Source: Panacagrimonas sp963975245 (GTDB lineage: Bacteria; Pseudomonadota; Gammaproteobacteria; Nevskiales; Nevskiaceae). From it: 64,000 bases of DNA. The notes under the pieces were generated by a model. The model saw only the letters and a program-made list of their open reading frames with translations, searched no databases and was not told the origin of the DNA. This document shows positions 1 through 8,871 of the stretch, piece after piece; within the stretch, counting starts at the first letter, position 1; every line of letters begins with the position of its first letter. The stretch covers positions 186,001-250,000 of the forward strand of contig CAXBFJ010000001.1 in NCBI GenBank assembly GCA_963975245.1, written 5' to 3'. A program made the translations under genes and the position numbers.

Positions 1-1
1 C

Positions 2-700
2 GTCAGCGACGAGATGATCCAGCGTCTCTGGCGAGCGCAGACCGGTCACTTTGATGAAACGAGTGTGGCGGATGCCAACTTGCCGGCAACCGGCACACTC
101 GCGGGTGATGGGGACACGGCATCCGGGCAAAGCCTGGCAATGCTCGCCCTGAACCGATTGCTTGAGGCGGGCCAGAAACGGTACCGGCCGTATCTACGGC
201 AATCTCTAGACGGCTTGCAGGCTCAGGTCTTTGCCCGACCGCAGTCCTGGCCGTCCATGCTGGCTGGCCTGCCGGTGGAGGCTTTCGCGCCGCGAAGTGC
301 GACCAGCGCAGGGGCGGTCTCTGGCAGTGAGGCGCAGGTGAGCATGGCGATCGAAGGCGTGAAGCAAGGCCTGGGAGGCAATAGCCAGATTTTTGACGTG
401 GTGCTCAAGGTCCAGCCCGGCTGGCATATCCAGGCCAATCCAGCGAGTCTGGATGTCCTGATTCCAACCCGCGTACAGGTCTTTGATGCGCACAAAGCGC
501 GGGATGCCAAAATTGATTACCCCATCGGCAAGGCGCTCGATACACCGGCGGGTGACCGCATCATGGTCTACGGCGGCGACGTCAGGATCAGGGTCAACGG
601 ACCCGGTGAAATCGAGCGTATCGAATCCACTGTCCAGGCCTGCAACGACGAAGGCATCTGCCTGGCGCCCGCAAATTTGAAAGCTTTGGTAAGTCCATGA
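2..700 (+). CDS. C-terminal part of a DUF255 (YyaL-like) / DsbD-N-like fusion protein, 5' truncated by window edge
   Basis: The frame is open from base 2, with codons upstream of the first ATG at 14, so this is the 3' end of a longer gene; 232 residues are visible. The first ~90 residues look like the end of the DUF255/YyaL alpha-helical barrel (a small-residue 'DTASGQSLAMLALNRLL' helix, then 'FARPQSWPSMLAGL'). The last ~120 residues resemble the DsbD N-terminal immunoglobulin-like domain ('VVLKVQPGWHIQANPAS' and a late Cys pair 'VQACNDEGIC'), suggesting a periplasmic thiol/redox role. The stop codon overlaps the next ATG (ATGA), so the two genes are co-translated. The upstream thioredoxin-like domain expected for DUF255 proteins is not visible. 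The family call is from pattern memory; the exact function is unknown. Confidence 0.6.
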   Translation, partial: VSDEMIQRLWRAQTGHFDETSVADANLPATGTLAGDGDTASGQSLAMLALNRLLEAGQKRYRPYLRQSLDGLQAQVFARPQSWPSMLAGLPVEAFAPRSATSAGAVSGSEAQVSMAIEGVKQGLGGNSQIFDVVLKVQPGWHIQANPASLDVLIPTRVQVFDAHKARDAKIDYPIGKALDTPAGDRIMVYGGDVRIRVNGPGEIERIESTVQACNDEGICLAPANLKALVSP

Positions 701-3700
701 ACATGTTCGCTGAGAAGATCAGAATGCGTCCGTCTGCCCGCAATACGCTTCGACCGCTGCTGCTCGCGGCCACGATACTACCGACCGCGCTGTGCGCTCA
801 GTCGCTGGACACGATTCTGGGGCAGACCGAGTTGCTGGAATCCAATCGCGATCCCAAGTGCGAAGCCACCGCCGCACGACTCGAAGACTTCATTTACGGA
901 ACGCCGCTGACTCAGGAGGCGCGATTTCGCAAGCATGATCTGCAGGTCAACCTGGTGAGCTTGTTGTGGAGCAAAGCAAGCGCCGCCGCACAGGCCGACA
1001 AGCGCAGCTTCATCGACAAGGGCGATATCAACAAGACAGCTTCGCAGTTGTTCCTGGCACAGGGAAAGCTCGATGGCTCTTGGCGCATTGTTGCTGGCGG
1101 CGACGAGATTCTTATCAGCGCCAGAGATTTTCGCCAATACACCAGTGTTGCCTACGCGCTGCGCGCCGTACTGGCCGTGCAGCAGGAACAACTGTTTGGT
1201 TCATCGGCAGAGGAAGCCTTGCTGGAGCTGTCACCATCTGCCGTCGATGCCCTGAAATTGCAGGTTGATCTGTTCACGCTGGCGACATTGAACAGGGCAG
1301 ATCGCGTCGCGCGTGCCAAGAGCGAGCACGAGCTGACCGAGACCCGACTGGTGTCCGCATGGAATGCACTGGCTAAGGTTCCACAGCGCGCCCAGCTTGA
1401 TAAAGCAGCACCATCAGGGTCTCAGCAGACTAAGGGCGGCTATCCCGTTCTGACGCCGCTCATCGAAAGAAAGATTGCTTCCTACGAGGCGTACAACCAG
1501 ATCAGCGGTCCGATCTTTCTGCGCAATATCCAGGTCTACTTCGCGCGCCACGGCTGGCCCAGTGATGAGGAAAAAGGCACGCAGTTCAAGGCGCAGTTCA
1601 CTGAATTGATGATTCAGTTCTCGCGTGATTTGTTGCTGGGGTCGCAACAGATTGCGGCGCAGGCGCAGCATCCACTGATTCGACCTGCCGATGTGGGCGA
1701 GTACGCGCGTCGCTTTGTCCCACATGAGGTGAATGCTTACGAAGACGTCATCTTCTTTCCGCGTCTGCAGGACGACCAGAGGGTGACGCTTGAAGCCTAT
1801 GATCTGGATGCCTTCCGTGATCCGGGTTTGCACTGGCGATATCTGCAAGCCGCCATGGAAAGTGTCGACGAGCCTTCGCCGCTGGAGCCAGACCCTTTTG
1901 CTGCCGAGTTGCTGGTGGAAAACATCGCACAGTTCGGCGTTCTCGTGCTGCGTCTGGCGGGAGAAGCGTCCCGGGAACAGGGACACAAAGTTCTTTCGAC
2001 AGAGGATCTCAAGCTTGCGGTGTCGACAATCCAGACGCGGGTGAAGGCCAATGCCGAGATCAAGTCGGAAACACCGCGAAAATCGTCACAAGCCTTGCAG
2101 TCGGCGCAGGGAGCGCAATCCGCCGGGGCATTCGCTGATGTTTCCAAAGCCAGCGGTATTGATTACCAACACCGCAGTGCAGACTGGTTGGCGCGTCGCC
2201 TCAGAACCTACACGCCCGGTGAGGATGGCGTTGGCAACGCAACCATCCCGCCGGCTTTTGGTGGCTCTGGGCTTGCTGCCGAGGATATCGACAACGACGG
2301 GCATGTTGATCTGCTCTTTCTGGGCGGCGCCGGCGCGCGGCTGTACCGGAATCAGGGAGACGGTAGCTTCAAGGATGTAAGCCGGGAAATGGGCTTGCAG
2401 TGGAACAGAAAGTCAGACGGACTACCGGGCGAGATGCGGCAACCGATCATCGCGGACCTAGATAACGATGGCTGGCAGGATGTGGTTATTACCTATGTAG
2501 ATGAAGCGCATCGTGTCTATCGAAACCTGCAGGGCAAAGGTTTTGAGGATGTGACCGAGAAGGCAGCCCTTGGCGGGGCAGGTGCCGTGGGTGGCCCGGC
2601 AACGGTTGCCGATTTCAACAACGACGGTCTGCTGGATATCTACATCGGATACTTTGGTGATTATGTTCGCGGTGCACTGCCAACCTTGGCGCGTCGGAAC
2701 ACCAACGGCGGGCAGAATCGTCTTTATTTTGGTAAGGGTGATTTCAAGTTTGTTGACGTCAGCAAAGGGTCGGGCACCGAAGGCCACGGCTGGACGCAGG
2801 CTGTAGGGCATACCGACTTTGACGGTGACGGCTTGCAGGACTTGATCGAGGGTAACGATTTCGGCGTCAACGCCTATTACCGGAATCTTGGGGACGGCAA
2901 GTTTGCGGAAGTGTCTGCGCAGCTCGGGACAGACAAACCCTCGTACACGATGAATGTCGGAATCGCTGATCTCAATGACGACGATCTTCCCGATATCTAC
3001 ATCTCGAACATCGTCACCATGAACAAGGACCAGAAGTACGTGCTGCCCGGTGCCGAAACCAGCATGAATTTCAATCCGGACAAACTGGCCAACATGCGTG
3101 TGGTCGAGGCCAACGATCTGTTCCTGTCGGTTGCCGCTTCCGATCGCGCTGCAAACGTCGCTGCCAACACCTCTGATGGTGCGAACGCAAAGCAGGGAAG
3201 TCTTCCGCGCTACGCATTGTCAGATCGGGTAGGTCGCGGCTACCACTCAACCGGATGGTCCTGGGACGCGGACTTCTTTGATTTCGACCATGACGGTGAC
3301 ATGGACCTCTACGTCACCAATGGCATGAACGAATTCAATGTTTACTCCACGCAAAACGCCTATTACCAGGACCCCGACGGCAATGCGCAGGACGTGCGAT
3401 TTGCCGACCCCAATCGCGATACCAATGTGCTGTTTGCCAATCAGGATGGGCACCTGGAGAACATTACCTCCGGCTCGGGCCTGGACCTGGTGAGTAATTC
3501 GCGCAGCGCGGTGTTCTTTGACCACGATCAGGATGGCGATCTGGATGTGGCGGTCAACAACTATCACGGCCAAGCGGTGATGCTGGAAAACCAGCTCAAG
3601 GCCAAGGTCCAACATTGGTTGCAACTGCGATTGATCGGAAAGCCGGAGCAGGGCATCAATCGTGATGCCATCGGCGCGCGAATTCGCGTCCTGACGCCAG

Positions 3701-3903
3701 ACGGAAAGCGACACTGGCGCGAGGTTCACGGCACCACGGGTTATCTGTCCGTGCATCCCAAGGCGCAGCACTTTGGCCTGGGCGCGGCAGACATGGTTGA
3801 TATCGAAGTGCGCTGGCCCAATGGATCGGTACAGACCCTGCACGAGGTGGCCGCTGATCAGCGCTATTCACTGGCTTTTGACGGGGAACTGGAGCGGTAC
3901 TGA
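697..3903 (+). CDS. Secreted FG-GAP/VCBS repeat protein with ASPIC/UnbV C-terminal domain (CRTAC1 family)
   Basis: A 1068-residue protein with a signal peptide (hydrophobic core ~residues 20-33, cleavage near ALCA-QS). Residues ~35-460 form an alpha-helical region without a recognisable motif. From ~490 to ~960 there are at least seven calcium-binding FG-GAP/VCBS motifs of the DxDxDGxxD type (for example DIDNDGHVD, DLDNDGWQD, DFNNDGLLD, DFDGDGLQD, DFDHDGDMD, DHDQDGDLD), which fold as a beta-propeller. Residues ~985-1055 carry the ASPIC/UnbV signature (GARIRV, HFGLGAAD, VRWPNGS). Such proteins are exported and probably bind ligands or the envelope; no enzymatic activity is established for the family. 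It overlaps the upstream DUF255/DsbD-like gene by four bases, implying a shared envelope role. Confidence 0.8.
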   Translation: MNMFAEKIRMRPSARNTLRPLLLAATILPTALCAQSLDTILGQTELLESNRDPKCEATAARLEDFIYGTPLTQEARFRKHDLQVNLVSLLWSKASAAAQADKRSFIDKGDINKTASQLFLAQGKLDGSWRIVAGGDEILISARDFRQYTSVAYALRAVLAVQQEQLFGSSAEEALLELSPSAVDALKLQVDLFTLATLNRADRVARAKSEHELTETRLVSAWNALAKVPQRAQLDKAAPSGSQQTKGGYPVLTPLIERKIASYEAYNQISGPIFLRNIQVYFARHGWPSDEEKGTQFKAQFTELMIQFSRDLLLGSQQIAAQAQHPLIRPADVGEYARRFVPHEVNAYEDVIFFPRLQDDQRVTLEAYDLDAFRDPGLHWRYLQAAMESVDEPSPLEPDPFAAELLVENIAQFGVLVLRLAGEASREQGHKVLSTEDLKLAVSTIQTRVKANAEIKSETPRKSSQALQSAQGAQSAGAFADVSKASGIDYQHRSADWLARRLRTYTPGEDGVGNATIPPAFGGSGLAAEDIDNDGHVDLLFLGGAGARLYRNQGDGSFKDVSREMGLQWNRKSDGLPGEMRQPIIADLDNDGWQDVVITYVDEAHRVYRNLQGKGFEDVTEKAALGGAGAVGGPATVADFNNDGLLDIYIGYFGDYVRGALPTLARRNTNGGQNRLYFGKGDFKFVDVSKGSGTEGHGWTQAVGHTDFDGDGLQDLIEGNDFGVNAYYRNLGDGKFAEVSAQLGTDKPSYTMNVGIADLNDDDLPDIYISNIVTMNKDQKYVLPGAETSMNFNPDKLANMRVVEANDLFLSVAASDRAANVAANTSDGANAKQGSLPRYALSDRVGRGYHSTGWSWDADFFDFDHDGDMDLYVTNGMNEFNVYSTQNAYYQDPDGNAQDVRFADPNRDTNVLFANQDGHLENITSGSGLDLVSNSRSAVFFDHDQDGDLDVAVNNYHGQAVMLENQLKAKVQHWLQLRLIGKPEQGINRDAIGARIRVLTPDGKRHWREVHGTTGYLSVHPKAQHFGLGAADMVDIEVRWPNGSVQTLHEVAADQRYSLAFDGELERY

Positions 3904-3941
3904 TACACCTTTCAACGAAGCAATTTTTCGCTGCTTGACAT

Positions 3942-3970
3942 CTTGAAAACCTGGCGAGAATCCCTAGATA
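3942..3970 (+). promoter_or_regulatory. Heat-shock (sigma-32) type promoter of the hsp20 gene
   Basis: CTTGAAA at 3942-3948, a 13-base spacer, then CCCTAGATA at 3962-3970. This closely follows the RpoH consensus (CTTGAAA, 13-17 bases, CCCCATnT). It lies 48 bases before an Hsp20 start codon, with GGAGG at 4008-4012. Motif and gene product agree, so the call is strong for a promoter made by eye. Confidence 0.75.
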
Positions 3971-4017
3971 TCTGGCAAGCGGCAGTGCGCCGCGACCCTT
4001 GAAATCTGGAGGTCATC

Positions 4018-4458
4018 ATGACATTGGTACGTTATCAGCAGCCTTGGTCCGTGCATCAGGACCTGCTCAGTGAAGTCAGCCGTTTGTTCGACCGTTCCGG
4101 CGCCAATGATGCGTCCAACGGTGCCACCGCGGACTGGTCCCCGGCGGTCGATATCAACGAGTACGGCGACCGTTTTGTTTTGTATGCAGATGTTCCCGGC
4201 ATTGATCCGGCGACCATTGAGATCACCCTTGAAAAAGGCGTGATGACCCTCAGTGGTTCACGCGAGAAAGCCGCTGAGGAACAGGAACCCGAGCATCGTC
4301 GCTCGGAGCGCATTCAGGGCAGATTCCACCGCCGCTTCACCTTGCCGGATACGGTTGATTCGGATTCGGTCAGCGCCAGCGGCAAGAACGGGGTGCTGGA
4401 AGTGGTTATTCCCAAGCGGCCCCAGGTGCAGCCCAGGCGGATCGCTGTCAGCAGCTGA
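4018..4458 (+). CDS. Small heat-shock protein, Hsp20/alpha-crystallin family
   Basis: A 146-residue protein of normal size for bacterial Hsp20. The alpha-crystallin domain spans ~residues 38-138: a 'DVPGIDPATIEITLEKGVMTLSG' beta region, an acidic 'EEQEPEHRRSER' loop, the strand 'GRFHRRFTLPDTVD' and the diagnostic 'NGVLEVVIPK' end, followed by an I-A-V tail resembling the IxI/V oligomerisation motif. It is an ATP-independent holdase that keeps unfolding proteins soluble for the DnaK system. The start is fixed by GGAGG five bases upstream. Regulation is probably by sigma-32 from the promoter at 3942-3970, and the gene ends at its own hairpin terminator before cbpA. Confidence 0.93.
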   Translation: MTLVRYQQPWSVHQDLLSEVSRLFDRSGANDASNGATADWSPAVDINEYGDRFVLYADVPGIDPATIEITLEKGVMTLSGSREKAAEEQEPEHRRSERIQGRFHRRFTLPDTVDSDSVSASGKNGVLEVVIPKRPQVQPRRIAVSS

Positions 4459-4492
4459 TTCAACGCCTTGCGCGTCGATTAGGGTAGTCTGC

Positions 4493-4521
4493 GCGGGGCA
4501 CGAAAGTGCCCCGCTCTTTTT
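4493..4521 (+). terminator. Rho-independent terminator after hsp20
   Basis: A perfect 9-bp stem (GCGGGGCAC 4493-4501 / GTGCCCCGC 4506-4514) closed by a GAAA tetraloop and followed by TCTTTTT. It ends about 20 bases before the cbpA start, so cbpA is either read through or has a promoter overlapping the hsp20 end. Confidence 0.85.
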
Positions 4522-4540
4522 ACGGTTATGAATGCCCCGG

Positions 4541-5449
4541 ATGGATTACAAGGATTACTACAAGATTCTCGGCGTCAGTCGCACAGCGTCGACTGACGAA
4601 ATCAAGAAAGCCTATCGGCGAATGGCACGCGAGTTCCATCCGGACAAGAACACTTCGCCAAACGCTGAAGCCAAGTTCAAGGACGCCAACGAGGCCAACG
4701 AGGTTTTATCCGATCCGGAGAAGCGCAAGGCCTATGACACCTTGGGCGCCAACTGGAAATCAGGTGCCGGATTTACTCCGCCGCCCGGTGGTTTTGGCGG
4801 CTTCGGCGGCGCGCGCGGAGGGGCAGATCCGGGGTTCTCGGATTTCTTCTCTACGCTCTTTGGTGCCGGCGGCAATATGGGTGGAGCCCGTGGCGGGCGC
4901 AGCGGCTTTGGGGGATTCGACTCGGGCGAGCAGTTTCGCCGTCCGCCGCCCGCACGCAAGGCGCCGATCCAGATCTCCCTGGAAGAGTCCTATCACGGCG
5001 GCAGTCGCCAGGTTCCTGTATCGGCGGGCCGCACACTGGATGTCCGGATTCCCAAGGGCATTTCGGAAGGCCAGACTATTCGCCTTGCAGGGCAGGGAAG
5101 CGATGGTGGCGACATCCTGCTGGAAATCAGCTTCTTCAAGCACCCGCATTTCAAGCCCAGCGGCAAGGATATTGAAGTGACCGTGAATATCGCGCCTTGG
5201 GAAGCGGCGCTCGGTGCCAAGGTGCCGGTGCCCACCTTGGGCGGTACGGTTGAGCTGAGCATTCCCGCTGGCACCCAGTCTGGGCGGAAACTACGCCTCA
5301 AGGGACGGGGGCTTCCGGGTACGCCCGCTGGTGACCAGACCGTGGTCCTTAAACTGCAAAATCCACCGGCGGAAGACGCGTCTTCGCAGGCGGCCTTCAA
5401 GGCGCTGTCCGAAGCATTTCCCGGCTTTGATCCAAGAAAGCAAAGCTGA
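4541..5449 (+). CDS. cbpA: DnaJ-class co-chaperone, CbpA type
   Basis: About 302 residues. The N-terminal J domain (residues ~1-70, MDYKDYYKILGV...HPDKN...) contains the HPD tripeptide needed to stimulate DnaK ATPase. A Gly/Phe-rich linker (~80-135) follows, then the two beta-barrel substrate-binding domains of DnaJ-C. No CxxCxGxG zinc motifs are present, which separates CbpA from DnaJ. The CbpA role is DnaK co-chaperone with nucleoid-binding ability in E. coli. I prefer the ATG at 4541 (MDYKDYY) because homologues begin that way; an in-frame ATG at 4532 adds three residues. Neither has a strong ribosome site. The hsp20 neighbour fits a stress locus. Confidence 0.88.
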   Translation: MDYKDYYKILGVSRTASTDEIKKAYRRMAREFHPDKNTSPNAEAKFKDANEANEVLSDPEKRKAYDTLGANWKSGAGFTPPPGGFGGFGGARGGADPGFSDFFSTLFGAGGNMGGARGGRSGFGGFDSGEQFRRPPPARKAPIQISLEESYHGGSRQVPVSAGRTLDVRIPKGISEGQTIRLAGQGSDGGDILLEISFFKHPHFKPSGKDIEVTVNIAPWEAALGAKVPVPTLGGTVELSIPAGTQSGRKLRLKGRGLPGTPAGDQTVVLKLQNPPAEDASSQAAFKALSEAFPGFDPRKQS

Positions 5450-5609
5450 GGCTCCAATTCCAGAGCTGCAATGCCCATTCGGGTAGTTGCCCGTGCGCTT
5501 GTGGCGGCTTAGTCTCAATGTGGAGAGAACGGTTTTTAGCTGATGGGGATCATCAGATTGGGCCGCTCGAATAATTATTGACTAAGAACGCAGGAGGAAG
5601 CTGCCCGGT

Positions 5610-7181
5610 ATGGAAACCCCACAGACACCACTCGAATTCTTTCGCAGAGCGCGCAAATTGCACGGACAACGCGAAGCCGTTGTAGACCGGGGCGAGCGCT
5701 TCACCTACGAGCAATTTGGCGAGCGCTGTGATCGCTGGTCCAGTGCCCTGACGCGCCTTGGCGTCAAGCAAGGTGATCGCGTCGGCACGATTGCACCGAA
5801 CACGCATCAGCATCTCGAACAGTTCTACGCTGTCCCGCAGCTCGGTGCCGTGGTGGTTCCCATGAACTACCGCCTTACGGCAGAAGATTTCGTCTATCTG
5901 GCCACGCACAGCGGGTGCAAGGTGTTGTGTGTCCATCCTGATTATTTGGACATGGTCAACAGCGTGCGGTCCCGGATGAGTTGCGTGGAAACATTTGTTG
6001 CGCTCGAAGGCAAGAAAGAAGGCTGGCTTGAGTACGAGGCGCTGATTGCCGAGGCCGATCCTGATTTCCCGAAAGCAGAAATCGCGGAAACTGATCTGCT
6101 CGCCATCAACTACACCAGTGGCACCACTTCCAACCCCAAGGGCGTGATGATCACGCATCGTAACGCTTGGGTGAACTCGGTCGGGACGCTGGTGCACTGG
6201 AACATGACCCCGCGTGATCGTTACCTGTGGACTCTGCCCATGTTTCACGCCAATGGCTGGACGTTTACCTGGACCATTACCGGCGTAGGCGCCACGCACG
6301 TCTGTCTGCCCAAGGTTGAGCCCGCCATCATCTATGAACTGGTCAACGAGGAGAAAGTGTCACACCTGTGTGCAGCGCCCACGGTGCTCATTGCCATCGC
6401 CAACGGTCCTGAGGCGCTACGCAAGTCGGTACGCAAGGGCGTCAAGCTCCTGACCGCAGGTGCGCCGCCCGCCGCAGCAACCATCGAGCGTGTGGAAGGC
6501 GAACTGGGCTGGGAGATCACACAGGTCTACGGCCTGACCGAGACCGCGCCCTTTATTTCCATCTGCGAGCCCCTGCCAGAGCATGAATCATTGGGTGCAG
6601 GAGACCGTGCGGTGCTCAAATCCATGCAGGGTGTGGAGCTGATTACCTCCGGCGAACTGCAGGTGGTCGACGAGCAGATGAATCCGGTTCCGGCCGATGG
6701 CGAAACCATGGGTGAGATCGTGGCGCGGGGCAACGTTGTCATGAAGGGTTACTACAACGACCCCGAATCGACGGCCAAGGCTTTCGAAGGCGGCTGGTTC
6801 CATTCAGGCGATGCGGCCGTGGTTTTCCCCAGCGGCTATATCCAGATCCGTGATCGCTTCAAGGATGTGATCATCTCGGGCGGCGAGAACATTTCGTCCA
6901 TCGAAGTTGAAGGCGTGTTGTTGCGCCATCCTGCCGTCCTTGAGGTCGCTGTTGTCGGCGTTCCGCATGAGAAGTGGGGCGAGTCTCCCAATGCGTTTAT
7001 CGTGCTCAATGAGGGCAAGAAAGCGACGGCTGAGGAAATGCGCAGCTTTGCCCGGGAGAACATGGCGCACTTCAAGGTGCCGACCGATTTCCTCTTTGTT
7101 GATGAACTGCCCAAGACCGCAACCGGCAAGATTCAGAAATATGTGCTGCGCGAAGGCAAGGCGGCCATCACGGCCCAGTAG
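5610..7181 (+). CDS. Acyl-CoA synthetase (AMP-binding, medium/long-chain fatty acid type)
   Basis: A 523-residue ANL-superfamily enzyme that activates a carboxylic acid to its CoA thioester through an acyl-adenylate. The AMP-binding P-loop motif is 'YTSGTTSNPKGVM' (~residue 170). The 'YGLTET' motif lies near 310, 'HSGD' near 395, and the C-terminal catalytic lysine in 'PKTATGKIQK' near 510. The overall sequence resembles AlkK-like medium-chain fatty acid-CoA ligases. The start is supported by AGGAGG about 12 bases upstream. It is monocistronic and ends at a shared bidirectional terminator. The substrate cannot be read from sequence. Confidence 0.88.
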   Translation: METPQTPLEFFRRARKLHGQREAVVDRGERFTYEQFGERCDRWSSALTRLGVKQGDRVGTIAPNTHQHLEQFYAVPQLGAVVVPMNYRLTAEDFVYLATHSGCKVLCVHPDYLDMVNSVRSRMSCVETFVALEGKKEGWLEYEALIAEADPDFPKAEIAETDLLAINYTSGTTSNPKGVMITHRNAWVNSVGTLVHWNMTPRDRYLWTLPMFHANGWTFTWTITGVGATHVCLPKVEPAIIYELVNEEKVSHLCAAPTVLIAIANGPEALRKSVRKGVKLLTAGAPPAAATIERVEGELGWEITQVYGLTETAPFISICEPLPEHESLGAGDRAVLKSMQGVELITSGELQVVDEQMNPVPADGETMGEIVARGNVVMKGYYNDPESTAKAFEGGWFHSGDAAVVFPSGYIQIRDRFKDVIISGGENISSIEVEGVLLRHPAVLEVAVVGVPHEKWGESPNAFIVLNEGKKATAEEMRSFARENMAHFKVPTDFLFVDELPKTATGKIQKYVLREGKAAITAQ

Positions 7182-7218
7182 GCAGGAATCTGTCCAGGGG
7201 CCGATTGCTATGGCCCAC

Positions 7219-7249
7219 AAAAAAGGCCCCGCACTGCGGGGCCTTTTTT
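7219..7249. terminator. Bidirectional intrinsic terminator between convergent genes
   Basis: An A6 tract (7219-7224), the stem GGCCCCGC (7225-7232), loop ACT, GCGGGGCC (7236-7243) and T6 (7244-7249). The flanking A and T tracts let it work on both strands: for the acyl-CoA synthetase on + and the Bax-inhibitor gene on -. Confidence 0.88.
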
Positions 7250-7273
7250 GTGCAGCTTTGCAGCTGTTATCGA

Positions 7274-7984
7274 TCAGTCATCGCCCATCGCAAACCCGAG
7301 CAGGTGCAGCAGGCTGGTGAACATGTTGTAGATCGAAACATAGAGCGTGACAGTGGCCAGCACGTAGTTGGTTTCGCCGCCGTGCACGATCTCGCTGGTC
7401 TGGTAGAGGATCAGTCCACACATCAGCAGCGCGAACATGGCCGAGATGCCCAGCGCCAGCGGCTGGAAGTAAACGCCGAAGAAAGAGGCGATCAGCATGC
7501 CGATGCTGGCAACGAAGGCCAGCAGGATGCCGCCCATGAGCATACCGCCCATGAAGCTGAAGTCCTTCTTCGTCTTGATGGCGTAGGCGGAAAGGCCCAC
7601 GAACATGGTGCCCGTCAGACCAAAGGCCATCATGACAATCTGCCCACCGTTGGCGAAGCGCCCGACGTAGGCGTTCAGGACAGGGCCCAGGCCGAATCCG
7701 AGCAGGCCGGTGACCGCAAAAACGACCCAGATGCCGGATTCAGAATTGGCGGTGCGGGGAACCACGAACCAGAGCAGTCCCAGCGATACCAGTGAACAGA
7801 TCAGGCTGACTCCGTAGGGGACGCCCATGGCCATGGAAACGCCCGCCATGGCGGCGCTGAAAAGCAGGGTCATGGCCAGCAGCATGTAGGTCTGGCGCAG
7901 GACTTTCGCGCTGGAATCGGCGAGTCCGTGCTCGAAAGTACGGCCACTGGCAACAGCCGGGTTGGAAAATTGGCGCTCGTTCAT
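7274..7984 (-). CDS. Bax inhibitor-1 / YccA family membrane protein
   Basis: A 236-residue very hydrophobic protein with about seven transmembrane helices spread evenly from ~residue 28 to the end, the standard length and topology for TMBIM/BI-1 proteins. A charged helix joins helices 4 and 5 (TKKDFSFMGG), and the late 'LMCGLILYQTSEIVHGG' segment is family-typical. Bacterial members include YccA, which modulates FtsH, and YetJ, a pH-sensitive calcium leak channel. Which role applies here is not decidable. It stands alone and shares its terminator with the convergent acyl-CoA synthetase. Confidence 0.9.
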   Translation of the reverse strand: MNERQFSNPAVASGRTFEHGLADSSAKVLRQTYMLLAMTLLFSAAMAGVSMAMGVPYGVSLICSLVSLGLLWFVVPRTANSESGIWVVFAVTGLLGFGLGPVLNAYVGRFANGGQIVMMAFGLTGTMFVGLSAYAIKTKKDFSFMGGMLMGGILLAFVASIGMLIASFFGVYFQPLALGISAMFALLMCGLILYQTSEIVHGGETNYVLATVTLYVSIYNMFTSLLHLLGFAMGDD

Positions 7985-8135
7985 CGTGATGCTCCGCTCA
8001 GCAAGTATTGAATGGTGACCATCTTACCGGTCCAAATCTCAAATCCATAGTGGCGTCGCCGCCCATGGATTCAAGATCTGGCCCTGACTAAAGACCAGAA
8101 TGGCAGGCTTTAGTTTCCGGGAAATGAAGAACCTG

Positions 8136-8777
8136 TCAGAACGGCAGGATTTGCTGTTTGCGCGTGTAGTTGAGGTAGCCCACGTTTGCGCCCGCCCGGA
8201 GGCCCACACCAGTGCGTATGGGAGCGAGGGTAATCTCGCCGTTGCGCTGATAGTTGACCCCAACGCCAGCGACGAAATACAGACTGCCGTCGACGCCAGG
8301 AAAGCGCTGGAACAGCTCGCCCGTGGTTTGCAGGTCATAAACCAACGTCATGACCTTGGAGGCGTTGCCGCCGAAATCCCAGCCAATCGAAGGCCCCTGC
8401 CAGAAAACCGGCATGGCGGCACCGTCACGATAGGTGAGGGTACCGCGTCCATAGCGCAGTCCGACGCCAATGGCGCCGCTGGCCTCTTCACCCACGATAT
8501 AGGCCACCGGCTTGCCCTGTTCGGCAAAAACACGCTCGATGGCTTTGGCAATGCCCTCAGAAGTCTCGCCAAAGAAGTTGCCAGCTACGTTGGCAATCTC
8601 GTTTGCGGTGTAGCCCTCCTGTGGAATGGGGCGGCTGTCTTCATTGGCCGCGTCGGAAGAATCGACTTGTGCGTCCGCCTGTGCGGAAATGGCGGCGTCC
8701 TCGGCGTGGCCCACTGACAGAAACAGCAGGAAGAACAGGGGCAAGGCGAGGATGCCCGTACGAACAGTTCGATTCAT
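8136..8777 (-). CDS. DUF1134 (EipA-like) secreted envelope protein
   Basis: 213 residues from the ATG at 8777, preferred over an upstream in-frame ATG because a CGGAG ribosome site precedes it and it begins directly with a signal peptide (MNRTVRTG, hydrophobic stretch, cleavage near GHA-ED). The mature part (~60-213) matches DUF1134: 'GNFFGETSEGIAKAIERVFAEQGKPVAYI', then a Gly-rich beta-barrel-like domain ('RYGRGTL', 'GPSIGWDFGGNASKV', 'GSLYFVAGVGVNYQ'). In Brucella the family protein EipA supports envelope integrity. It appears to be a single-gene unit. Confidence 0.78.
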   Translation of the reverse strand: MNRTVRTGILALPLFFLLFLSVGHAEDAAISAQADAQVDSSDAANEDSRPIPQEGYTANEIANVAGNFFGETSEGIAKAIERVFAEQGKPVAYIVGEEASGAIGVGLRYGRGTLTYRDGAAMPVFWQGPSIGWDFGGNASKVMTLVYDLQTTGELFQRFPGVDGSLYFVAGVGVNYQRNGEITLAPIRTGVGLRAGANVGYLNYTRKQQILPF

Positions 8778-8825
8778 TGAAAACTCCGGTAAGACGCTAA
8801 GGGCAAGCATCGCGATCAGGCATGA

Positions 8826-8863
8826 GCCTGTGCTGAATTCTCGGCGAGCCCTTCAGCACAGGC
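8826..8863 (-). terminator. Strong hairpin downstream of the acyl-CoA dehydrogenase gene
   Basis: A perfect 12-bp inverted repeat (GCCTGTGCTGAA 8826-8837 / TTCAGCACAGGC 8852-8863) with a 14-base loop, starting nine bases past the stop of the acyl-CoA dehydrogenase gene on the minus strand. There is no T tract, so it may be a weak terminator or a 3' mRNA-stabilising hairpin. Confidence 0.5.
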
Positions 8864-8871
8864 CCGGCGAA

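Noticed and set aside
7205..7795. A 196-codon plus-strand frame over the Bax-inhibitor gene
   Set aside because: It begins in the terminator and reads as a highly charged, His/Gln-rich shadow of membrane-helix codons.
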